Notes: generated by a model not told the origin, from the sequence alone. A DNA stretch of 5,720 nucleotides from Chloroflexota bacterium (GCA_009843585.1 VYDC01000014.1:1-5720); one strand, 5' to 3'. Counted from the stretch's first letter, positions 1 through 5,672 are shown. Numbers and translations are program-made.

Positions 1-668
1 TTGTACAGGAGCGGTGCAAACGCGGGCGCGACGAAGTGCTGCCGGGCGTTGAGCACGCCGGTCAGCATCCCCGAGATGCCGAAGAAGATCGGCGAGATGA
101 GCATGATCCGCGTCAGCTCGACCGCGAGCGAGGTCAGCTCCGCCTCCCGGCCGCTCCCCTCCCCGAGGCCCGGAGCGAGCAGCGGCACGAGCCACGGGGC
201 GCCGGCGAAGGCGAGAAGTGCCACCGCCAGCGTCGCCAGGCTGATCAGATTGAGCACCCCGGAGGCGAGCGCCCACGCGGCGTCGGCGCTCTCCCGGAGA
301 CGCACCCGAGCGAAGACGGGGATGAAGGCCGCCGAGAGCGTCGCGCCGGCGAGCAGCTGGAAGACGAGATCGGGGATGCGAAAGGCGATCCAGTAGGCGG
401 CGAGCTCCGCCTCGGTGCCGAAGGCGTCGGCGATGACGACCGACCGCAGCAGCCCCAGAAGCCGGGACAGCAGGAAGCCCGCGGCGACGACGGCGGCCGC
501 CCACGCGACGCCCTGCTCCGTCACGCCGCGCATCAGGAACCTGCGGAGCCCGGCGACGGACTCCGCCTCGCTCGCGCTCCCGCCGAGCAGCTCCGCGCCC
601 GGCTCAGGCCCCGGACGCGAGGGGCCCGCGTCCTCGGGCTCGTCGCCGGCGGGCGGAGGTCGATGCAT
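1..668 (-). CDS. murJ: MurJ/MviN-family lipid II flippase, N-terminal part (cut by window edge)
   Basis: Probable flippase that moves lipid II across the cytoplasmic membrane for peptidoglycan synthesis. Reading the minus strand from the ATG at 668-666 gives 222 open codons, then two bases of a further codon at the left edge; the family is usually about 500 residues or more, so the C-terminal half is missing. Residues 1 to about 48 are a Pro/Glu/Ala-rich, probably cytoplasmic extension. From about residue 52 hydrophobic helices begin. Family signatures seen are SRLLGLLR (68-75), AFRIPDL (95-101), LSAAFIPVF (111-119) and, near the edge, GMLTGVLNARQHFVAPAFAP. The first three align without gaps to the E. 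coli MurJ N-terminus with an offset of 51. Several charged cavity residues differ (see findings). The start is uncertain: 668 has no Shine-Dalgarno but a possible leaderless promoter, and an internal ATG at 533 (residue 46) would remove the extension. It is divergent from rpsT. Confidence 0.92.
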   Translation of the reverse strand, partial: MHRPPPAGDEPEDAGPSRPGPEPGAELLGGSASEAESVAGLRRFLMRGVTEQGVAWAAAVVAAGFLLSRLLGLLRSVVIADAFGTEAELAAYWIAFRIPDLVFQLLAGATLSAAFIPVFARVRLRESADAAWALASGVLNLISLATLAVALLAFAGAPWLVPLLAPGLGEGSGREAELTSLAVELTRIMLISPIFFGISGMLTGVLNARQHFVAPAFAPLLY

Positions 669-675
669 CGGCTCG

Positions 676-704
676 ATCGTGCGCGCGAGCCGGTTGGGAG
701 GCAA
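676..704 (-). promoter_or_regulatory. Possible murJ promoter giving a leaderless transcript
   Basis: On the minus strand, TTGCCT (704-699) is followed by a 17-base spacer and CACGAT (681-676). The ATG at 668 begins 7 bases after the -10-like hexamer, so transcription would start at or next to the A of the start codon. No ribosome-binding sequence precedes that ATG, which fits a leaderless mRNA, a common arrangement in Actinomycetota. The -35-like box matches 4 of 6 consensus bases but the -10-like box only 3 of 6, so this is tentative. Confidence 0.3.
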
Positions 705-707
705 GGA

Positions 708-736
708 TGGACGGCACCGCGGCCCGGGGCTACGAT
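708..736 (+). promoter_or_regulatory. Predicted sigma70-type promoter of rpsT
   Basis: TGGACG (708-713) and TACGAT (731-736) each match 4 of 6 bases of TTGACA and TATAAT and are separated by exactly 17 bases. TA..AT -10 boxes with an internal C/G are typical of high-GC actinobacteria. Transcription would start near 743, giving a leader of about 37 bases before the rpsT ATG. This is prediction by eye only. Confidence 0.45.
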
Positions 737-770
737 CGCGCGGGCGCCGCCTCGGGCGGCCACCAGTCGC

Positions 771-774
771 GGAG
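771..774 (+). promoter_or_regulatory. Ribosome binding site of rpsT
   Basis: GGAG lies 5 bases before the ATG at 780. The frame is open far upstream, antisense to murJ, so this site together with the conserved MANS N-terminus fixes the true start. Confidence 0.7.
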
Positions 775-779
775 ACGAG

Positions 780-1046
780 ATGGCGAACTCGCCCCAGGCC
801 CGCAAGCGCGCGCGCCAGAACGACCGGCGCGCGGCCCGGCTCCGGCCGTACCGCACGCGCGCCTCGCGCGCGGTACGCGACGCGAGGGAGGCGATCGCCG
901 ACGGGGCGCCCGAGTCGGCCGAGCTGGTACGCGACGCCCAGTCGGCGCTCGATCGGGCCGCCCGACGCCGGATCATCCACCCCAACGCCGCCGCACGGCG
1001 CAAGTCGCGGCTCGCCGAGCAGCTCCGGGAGTCCGCCGCCGACTAA
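780..1046 (+). CDS. rpsT: 30S ribosomal protein bS20
   Basis: Small-subunit ribosomal protein that binds 16S rRNA near the 5' domain and helix 44 and acts early in 30S assembly. The product is 88 residues, the normal size for the family. It starts with the typical MAN, followed by a basic helix (KRARQNDRRAAR, residues 9-20). It ends with the diagnostic block IIHPNAAARRKSRLAEQL (65-82), matching the family pattern of a hydrophobic-His-x-Asn motif followed by an Ala/Arg-Lys-Ser-Arg-Leu run. Helix-forming, highly basic composition runs throughout, with 21 Arg and only 2 Lys (K9, K75). The start is set by GGAG at 771-774. It is probably monocistronic or the head of a transcript: a promoter-like pair precedes it and a GC-rich hairpin follows. 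It is divergent from murJ. Confidence 0.95.
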   Translation: MANSPQARKRARQNDRRAARLRPYRTRASRAVRDAREAIADGAPESAELVRDAQSALDRAARRRIIHPNAAARRKSRLAEQLRESAAD

Positions 1047-1052
1047 TCGCAG

Positions 1053-1075
1053 GCCCCGCCACGAGCGGCGCGGGC
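1053..1075 (+). terminator. GC-rich hairpin after rpsT, possible weak terminator
   Basis: GCCCCGCC (1053-1060) can pair with GGCGCGGGC (1067-1075) with one bulged C around a 6-base loop. It sits 6 bases after the rpsT stop. There is no T-run after it, so it would be a non-canonical terminator or simply an mRNA 3'-end-stabilising stem; in DNA this GC-rich, stems also arise by chance. Confidence 0.28.
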
Positions 1076-1170
1076 GATCACCCCCACCGCGCGGTCGCCG
1101 GCGCAGACCCGGCGGGGCAACCCGGCACGTCAGGCAAGAACGCGCGATACTTCGGCGGGGCGCGAGGGGC

Positions 1171-1175
1171 GGGAG
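1171..1175 (+). promoter_or_regulatory. Ribosome binding site deciding the GTG start of the dehydrogenase
   Basis: GGGAG lies 4 bases before the GTG at 1180. The reading frame is open for hundreds of bases upstream, through rpsT in another frame, so this site and the family-typical N-terminus VRATIFHRPG together place the start here. The rest of the 133-bp gap 1047-1179 shows only the hairpin after rpsT and a GATACT at 1146-1151 with no convincing -35 partner. Confidence 0.55.
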
Positions 1176-1179
1176 CCGC

Positions 1180-2226
1180 GTGCGGGCGACGATCTTCCAC
1201 CGACCGGGGCAGGTCAGCGTCGAGGAGAGGGCAACGCGCCAGCCGGCGCCGGGCGAGCTCCGGCTGCGGATCGCGGCGGCGGCGCTCTGTGCCTCCGACG
1301 TCCGCGTCTACCGGGGCGAGAAGTACGCCCTGCCGGGGGTCGTCCCCGGCCACGAGCTCGCCGGCGTCGTCGACGCCGTCGGCGAGGGCGTCGACGACTA
1401 CGCCGCCGGCGATCGCGTCGTGATCTGCCCGATCATCGCCTGCGGCCGCTGCCGCTTCTGCGCCCGGGGACGACGCAACCGCTGCGCCAGCCGGCGCACG
1501 CTCGGCTACGACCTGGACGGCGGCTTCGCCGAGCAGATGACCGTCCCCCGCGAGCTCCTCGAGCTCGGGCACGTGCTGCGCGTCCCGCCGTCCCTCCCGC
1601 TCGAGGTCGCGGCGATCGCCGAGCCCGTCGCCTGCACCCTCAACTCCCTGGACCTTCTCGGCGTGCGGCCGGGCAGCTCGCTCGCCATCCTCGGTGCCGG
1701 CCCGATGGGACTCCTCCACCTGCTGATCGGGCGTGCATCCGGGGCCGCTCCGATCGTGGTCTCCGAGCCGGTCGCCGAGCGGCGGGAGATCGCCAGGCGC
1801 TGGGGCGCCGACATCGTCGTCGACCCGGAGTCGGAGGACCTCGAGGCCTCCGTCCGCGCCCAGACCGACGGATACGGCGCCGACGCGGTCGCCGTCTCCG
1901 TCGGCGTCGCGCGGCTCGCGACGCAGGCGCTGCAGATCGCCTCGCGCCAGGGCGTCGTCAACCTCTTCGCGGGTTTCCCCCCGGGAGCGACGATCCCGCT
2001 CGACCTGAACGCGCTCCACTACGCCGAGATCGTGCTCTCCGGCTCGCAGAACGCCACCACCGAGCAGTACCGGCGTGCCGTGGCCCTGCTCTCGGCGCTG
2101 CCGCAGGTGAGCGAGCTCATCACCCACCGCTACGGGATCGAGCAGGCGCCCGAGGCGTACGCCTCGCGGCTGCAGCTCTCCGGGCTGAAGTCACTCGTCG
2201 AGTTCCCCGGGGTGGACGGCCGCTGA
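1180..2226 (+). CDS. Zinc-dependent medium-chain dehydrogenase (sorbitol/threonine dehydrogenase-like)
   Basis: Cytoplasmic NAD(P)-dependent alcohol or polyol dehydrogenase of the MDR superfamily, 348 residues, the usual length. Catalytic zinc ligands appear to be C37 (in ALCASD), H58 and E59 (in PGHELAG), and E148 (in IAEPVAC), as in sorbitol and threonine dehydrogenases. The structural zinc lobe is complete: C88, C91, C94 and C102, spaced Cx2Cx2Cx7C. The Rossmann nucleotide motif GAGPMG is at 172-177; the acidic residue ending the second strand is E196 (VVSEP), suggesting NAD rather than NADP. The C-terminal part (HYAEIVLSGSQNATTEQY) is typical of the catalytic domain. The actual substrate cannot be told; GatD, Tdh and iditol dehydrogenase-like enzymes are all possible. 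The stop overlaps the rodZ-like ATG by one base, so the two are probably co-translated. The start is GTG with GGGAG upstream. Confidence 0.88.
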   Translation: MRATIFHRPGQVSVEERATRQPAPGELRLRIAAAALCASDVRVYRGEKYALPGVVPGHELAGVVDAVGEGVDDYAAGDRVVICPIIACGRCRFCARGRRNRCASRRTLGYDLDGGFAEQMTVPRELLELGHVLRVPPSLPLEVAAIAEPVACTLNSLDLLGVRPGSSLAILGAGPMGLLHLLIGRASGAAPIVVSEPVAERREIARRWGADIVVDPESEDLEASVRAQTDGYGADAVAVSVGVARLATQALQIASRQGVVNLFAGFPPGATIPLDLNALHYAEIVLSGSQNATTEQYRRAVALLSALPQVSELITHRYGIEQAPEAYASRLQLSGLKSLVEFPGVDGR

Positions 2227-2978
2227 TGGCGACGGGGAACACCGGCGCGGGCGCCGACGAGCCGCGCGCGCCCGGCGCGGAGGCCGGAGGCGAGCCCGAC
2301 GCGTCGTCGCCCGGCGTCGGCGAGGTGCTCCGCCGCCGACGCACCGAGCGCGGGATCACGCTCAGTGACGCCGAGCGCGACACCCGCATCAACCGGACGT
2401 ACCTGCAGGCATTGGAGGCCGAGCGCTGGGACGCGCTCCCGGCGCCCGTCTACACGCGGGGCTTCCTGCGCTCCTACGGCCGGCACCTCGAGCTCGACGC
2501 CGGGGAGCTCGTCTCGATGCTTCCCGCGGAGCTCCCGCGCCCTCGGGGGCTCGAGCCGCTCCCGGGACTGCGGCGCCGCCACGCCTCGCTCGCACTCGAC
2601 GTTCCGCGCGTGCTCCTCGTGACGCTGGCGGTCGTCGCCGCGATCGCGGTCGCGGTGGCCGCGATCCAGTTCCGGGCCGCGGGCGGCGAGGGGGAGGGCA
2701 CACCGGCGGAGAGCGCACAGCCGGCGACGCCGACCGCGACCCCCGACGCCGACGCGACGGTGCCGCCGGCCGAGCCCGGCACGACCCCCGACTTCTCGGG
2801 CGTGACCCTGGAGACGGCGCGCGAGACGCTGGAGGAGCTGGGACTCCTCTTCAACGTGATCGAGATTGCGACCGACTCGGCGCCTCCCGGCGTCGTCTTC
2901 GGCCAGTCGCCGGCCGCCGGCGAGCCGGTCGCCCCCGGGGACCCGATCACGCTGATCGTCTCCTCGGGCACGCCCTAG
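2226..2978 (+). CDS. RodZ-like protein: cytoplasmic HTH, one transmembrane helix, extracytoplasmic PASTA domain
   Basis: Probable bitopic membrane protein linking cytoplasmic elongation or division machinery to the cell wall; 250 residues. Residues 1-28 are a disordered Ala/Gly/Pro/Glu leader. Residues 29-96 form a RodZ-type helix-turn-helix, recognised by GEVLRRRRTERGITLSDAE, then RINRTYLQALE and the PVYTRGFLRSYGRHL block. In RodZ this domain contacts MreB instead of acting mainly on DNA. A transmembrane helix spans about 126-149, preceded by the basic stretch LRRRH (positive-inside). Residues 150-186 are a Thr/Pro/Ala-rich linker. Residues 187-249 are one PASTA domain (TPDFSGVTLETARETLEELG ... 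GVVFGQSPAAGEPVAPGDPI), a fold that binds muropeptides or lipid II in PknB kinases and PBPs. The DUF4115 domain usual at the RodZ C-terminus is absent. Its ATG overlaps the dehydrogenase stop; rimO follows after 4 bases. A rodZ-rimO order is seen in many Gram-positive genomes. A membrane regulator is an alternative reading. Confidence 0.85.
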   Translation: MATGNTGAGADEPRAPGAEAGGEPDASSPGVGEVLRRRRTERGITLSDAERDTRINRTYLQALEAERWDALPAPVYTRGFLRSYGRHLELDAGELVSMLPAELPRPRGLEPLPGLRRRHASLALDVPRVLLVTLAVVAAIAVAVAAIQFRAAGGEGEGTPAESAQPATPTATPDADATVPPAEPGTTPDFSGVTLETARETLEELGLLFNVIEIATDSAPPGVVFGQSPAAGEPVAPGDPITLIVSSGTP

Positions 2979-2982
2979 CCCG

Positions 2983-4401
2983 ATGCGCTACCACGTCGTG
3001 ACGCTCGGCTGCGCCAAGAACACGGTCGACTCCATGCGCCTCGACCAGGCGCTGCGGCACCGCCGGCACCACGCGGTCTCCGACCCCACCGACGCGGAGC
3101 TCGTCCTGGTCAACACCTGCGGCTTCATCGACGCCGCGAAGGAGGAATCGCTCTCCGTCATCCGCGAGCTCGACGGAGCGCGCCCGGAGGGTCAGCGGCT
3201 CTTCGTGATCGGCTGCATGACGGAGATCGCGGAGCAGGAGGTGCTGCGCGCGGTGCCCGGCGTCGATGCCACCTTCGGGGCGGAGGCCTGGGACGAGATC
3301 GCCGCCACCGTGGGGCACGCCGACGCCCGCTACGACATCCCCGAGCCCCGGCCGCTGATCGCGCCCGGCACGCCCTCCGCGTACCTGAAGATCTCCGACG
3401 GCTGCGACCGCCCGTGCACCTTCTGCATCATCCCCACCATCAAGGGCGCCATGCACTCCGCGCCGCGCGGGCGCCTGCTCGCCGAGGCGACGGCGTACGC
3501 CGCGGCCGGCGTCTCCGAGCTGGTGCTGGTCGCCCAGGACTCCACGGCCTACGCCGAGGACCGGGGCGAGCGCGACGGCCTCGCGGCGCTGCTGGAGGAG
3601 CTCTCGGCGGCCGTGCCAACCGTGCCCTGGATTCGGCTGATGTATGCGTACCCCGGGCGCGTCACGCCGCGCCTGGCCCGGACGATGGCGGAGCTCCCCA
3701 ACGTCGTCCCCTACGTCGACATCCCGCTGCAGCACGGCTCGGAGGCCGTGCTCCGGCGGATGAAGCGCCCCGGCCTGCGCGTGGCGAGGCGCAGTCTGGA
3801 GGCTCTCCGGGCCGAGATGCCGGAGGTCGCGATCCGCACCACCTTCATCGTCGGCTTCCCGGGAGAGAGCGACTCCGAGTTCGAGGAGCTGCTCGGCTTC
3901 GTCGAGGAGCAGCGCTTCGACCACGTCGGCGCCTTCCTCTACTCGCCGCAGCCGGGAACGCCGGCCGCCGACCGCGCGGAGGTCCTCGGCGGCATCCCCG
4001 AGCCGGGGCTGGCCAAGGAGCGGTACGGCCGGCTCATGGAGCTCGCGCAGGAGATCTCGCTCGCGCGCAACCGCGCGCTCATGGGGCGCGAGCTGGAGGT
4101 GCTCGTCGAGTCGGCCCGTCCGGTCGAGTCCGCGGGGGCGGACGGCCCGGTCGTGGTCGGCCGCACCTACCGCGACGCGCCCGAGGTCGACGGGCTCGCG
4201 CTGCTCAAGGGCGAGTTCGCGCCCGGGGAGCTCGTCCGCGCGCGGGTGGAGGGGGCGCTCCCGTACGACCTCCTGCTCTCCCCCGCAGGGCCGCCCGCCG
4301 CCACGGAGACGGCGGGAGTGCCGGGGCGCGGCCGGCGCGGGGCGGGCCAGCGGTATCGCGCGCGGCGCGGCGGCAGGAGATCGCCCCGCCGGGGAGGCTG
4401 A
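2983..4401 (+). CDS. rimO: Ribosomal protein uS12 methylthiotransferase RimO
   Basis: Radical-SAM enzyme that adds a methylthio group to the beta carbon of a conserved aspartate of ribosomal protein uS12 (Asp88/89 in E. coli). Domains in order: N-terminal MTTase domain with auxiliary 4Fe-4S cluster ligands C10 (LGCAKN), C46 (NTCGF) and C78 (IGCM); radical-SAM core with C141, C145 and C148 (CxxxCxxC in SDGCDRPCTFC); C-terminal TRAM domain about 368-432 ending in LPYDLL. RimO, and not the tRNA enzyme MiaB, is supported by GCAKNTVDS at the N-terminus, WIRLMYAYP (216-224) and the APEVDG motif (399-404). It is 472 residues against about 440 for typical members; the excess is an Arg/Gly-rich tail from about 435. 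It starts 4 bases after the rodZ-like stop with no obvious Shine-Dalgarno, so translational coupling is likely. It converges on the acyl-CoA dehydrogenase. Confidence 0.93.
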   Translation: MRYHVVTLGCAKNTVDSMRLDQALRHRRHHAVSDPTDAELVLVNTCGFIDAAKEESLSVIRELDGARPEGQRLFVIGCMTEIAEQEVLRAVPGVDATFGAEAWDEIAATVGHADARYDIPEPRPLIAPGTPSAYLKISDGCDRPCTFCIIPTIKGAMHSAPRGRLLAEATAYAAAGVSELVLVAQDSTAYAEDRGERDGLAALLEELSAAVPTVPWIRLMYAYPGRVTPRLARTMAELPNVVPYVDIPLQHGSEAVLRRMKRPGLRVARRSLEALRAEMPEVAIRTTFIVGFPGESDSEFEELLGFVEEQRFDHVGAFLYSPQPGTPAADRAEVLGGIPEPGLAKERYGRLMELAQEISLARNRALMGRELEVLVESARPVESAGADGPVVVGRTYRDAPEVDGLALLKGEFAPGELVRARVEGALPYDLLLSPAGPPAATETAGVPGRGRRGAGQRYRARRGGRRSPRRGG

Positions 4402-4410
4402 GCCCGCCCC
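4391..4410. terminator. Small GC hairpin at the convergent rimO / acyl-CoA dehydrogenase junction
   Basis: GGGG-A-GGC-TGA-GCC-CG-CCCC can fold into a 3-bp plus 4-bp stem separated by a small internal loop, with the rimO TGA inside the 3-base apical loop. It folds on both strands and lies between two converging genes, so it could serve as a bidirectional stop. There is no T-run on either side and the stem is short, so support is weak. The intergenic gap itself is only 30 bp. Confidence 0.25.
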
Positions 4411-4431
4411 CAGGTGCGGCCCCGCGCGCCG

Positions 4432-5661
4432 TCAGCCGCGCGGCAGGCCGAGACCCCGGGTCGCGATCACGTTGCGCTGGATCTCCGAGGAGCCCGCGGC
4501 GATCGTGGCCGGGATCGAGCCGACGTAGCCCACCGTGAAGCGCGCCTTCATCGGTGCGAGCGGGTGCGTCCCGTCCCAGATCCCGGCGTAGAGCCCGAAG
4601 ACCTTGGTCGCCGTGCGCTGCAGCGTCTGTCCGAGCTCGGAGCCGAACATCTTGTTCACGGAGGCCTCGTAGTTGGGGACGGCGCCCGTGGCCTGAATGG
4701 AGGCGATGCGCAGCGAGAAGCTGTACTGCACCTCCGTCTGGACGAAGTGATGCGCGAGCTCCTGACGCAGCGAGTCGACGCGACCCAGTCGGGAGAAGCG
4801 GCGCCCCTCGCCCGAGGCGTAGTCGAGCAGGGCCCGGATCGCCTTGCGGTTCACCACCGCCCCCGAGACGTTCGAGCGCTCGAAGTCGAGCAGCGTCGTC
4901 GCGACGTACCAGCCTCGGTTCTCCTCGCCGACGCGGTTGGTGACCGGGACGCGGACGTCCTCGAAGAAGACCTCGTTGACGTAGTGGCGGCCGGTCGCGT
5001 CGACGATCGGGCGTACCTCGATGCCCGGCGTGTGGAGGTCCACCATCAGGAACGTGATCCCGCGGTGCTTGGGCGCCTCCGGATCGGTGCGGACCAACAG
5101 CGACGCCCAGTCGGCGTCATGACCGCCCGAGGTCCAGATCTTCTGGCCGTTGACGACGTACTCGTCGCCGTCTCGCACGGCGCGCGTCGAGAGCGACGCA
5201 AGGTCGGATCCGGCGCAGGGCTCGGAGAAGCACTGCGCCCAGCCGCCGTCGCCGGCGAGCATGCGCGGGAGATGCTCGCGGCGCTGCTCCTCGGTCCCGT
5301 GGATGACGAGCGTCGACCCCATCAGCCGGATCCCTATCGGATCGATCACCGGCGCCGCCGCCCCGGCCACCTCCTCGGCGAAGATGAACTGCTCCATCAC
5401 CGAGAGATCGGCGCCACCGTAGCGGGCCGGCCAGTGGGGCGCCGTCCAGCCGCGCCGGCCGACGGCGTGCCCCCAGTCCTCCGCGGCGCGGCGGACCTCC
5501 GGATCGTCGGACTTGCGATCGTGCCGCCAGTCCCCGGTGGGGGGAGGATCGTGCGGCCCCCGTGCGTCCAGGTTCCGGTAGCCGGGTGGGAGCTCCTCCT
5601 CCAGGAAGGATCGCACCCCCGCCCGGAACGCGGCCTGATCGGCGGTGTCGGACCAGTCCAC
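4432..5661 (-). CDS. Acyl-CoA dehydrogenase family protein (FadE-like)
   Basis: FAD-dependent enzyme introducing an alpha-beta double bond into an acyl-CoA thioester, passing electrons to ETF; soluble, fatty-acid, branched-chain or steroid-side-chain catabolism. From the chosen GTG it has 409 residues, normal for the family. The N-terminal helical domain opens VDWSDTADQAAFRAGVRSFL, a family-typical start. The middle beta domain carries the flavin/substrate motif CFSEPCAGSDL (144-154) and NGQKIWTS (171-178). The C-terminal helical domain ends AAGSSEIQRNVIATRGLGLP (389-408), the FAD/tetramer signature. The residue aligned with MCAD Glu376 is A389, but E261 in LDFER matches the base position of isovaleryl- and long-chain enzymes. 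C149 replaces the common Gly. Start: GTG 5661 with GGAGG 11 bases upstream; GTG 5670 is too close to that site, and an ATG at 5715 would add 18 residues unlike the family. Substrate not predictable. Confidence 0.9.
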   Translation of the reverse strand: MDWSDTADQAAFRAGVRSFLEEELPPGYRNLDARGPHDPPPTGDWRHDRKSDDPEVRRAAEDWGHAVGRRGWTAPHWPARYGGADLSVMEQFIFAEEVAGAAAPVIDPIGIRLMGSTLVIHGTEEQRREHLPRMLAGDGGWAQCFSEPCAGSDLASLSTRAVRDGDEYVVNGQKIWTSGGHDADWASLLVRTDPEAPKHRGITFLMVDLHTPGIEVRPIVDATGRHYVNEVFFEDVRVPVTNRVGEENRGWYVATTLLDFERSNVSGAVVNRKAIRALLDYASGEGRRFSRLGRVDSLRQELAHHFVQTEVQYSFSLRIASIQATGAVPNYEASVNKMFGSELGQTLQRTATKVFGLYAGIWDGTHPLAPMKARFTVGYVGSIPATIAAGSSEIQRNVIATRGLGLPRG

Positions 5662-5672
5662 CGGGACCACCC

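Noticed and set aside
1..396. Plus-strand frame of 131 codons at the left edge
   Set aside because: It lies opposite murJ, whose minus-strand frame shows clear family motifs; the plus-strand product is Ser/Arg/Ala-rich without recognisable motifs.
36..1046. Long plus-strand reading frame running through 36-1046 ahead of and including rpsT
   Set aside because: Only the last 88 codons are bS20. The part before 780 is antisense to murJ, has the low-complexity Arg/Gly/Pro composition of a GC-rich shadow, and GGAG supports the ATG at 780.
1146..1151. GATACT as a -10 box for the dehydrogenase operon
   Set aside because: It matches 4 of 6 bases, but no -35-like hexamer is found at 16-19 bases upstream (CGGCAC lies at the 17-base position), so I do not annotate a promoter.
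1078..2127. Long minus-strand frame of about 349 codons opposite the dehydrogenase
   Set aside because: The plus strand carries complete zinc and Rossmann motifs. The antisense product is charged low-complexity sequence, as expected opposite GC-rich coding DNA.
2310..2520. HTH domain taken as evidence for a DNA-binding transcription factor
   Set aside because: The PVYTRGFLRSYGRHL block and the following transmembrane helix identify the RodZ-type version, which usually works through protein contacts instead of DNA. A regulatory role cannot be excluded but is not supported.
2947..3924. Long minus-strand frame of about 325 codons opposite rimO
   Set aside because: It is a mirror of the rimO codon pattern with no domain signature; RimO cysteine motifs on the plus strand are unambiguous.
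3414..4538. Alternative plus-strand frame of 374 codons overlapping rimO and running into the acyl-CoA dehydrogenase
   Set aside because: The product is Arg/Ala/Gly low-complexity sequence and is antisense to a real gene at its 3' end.
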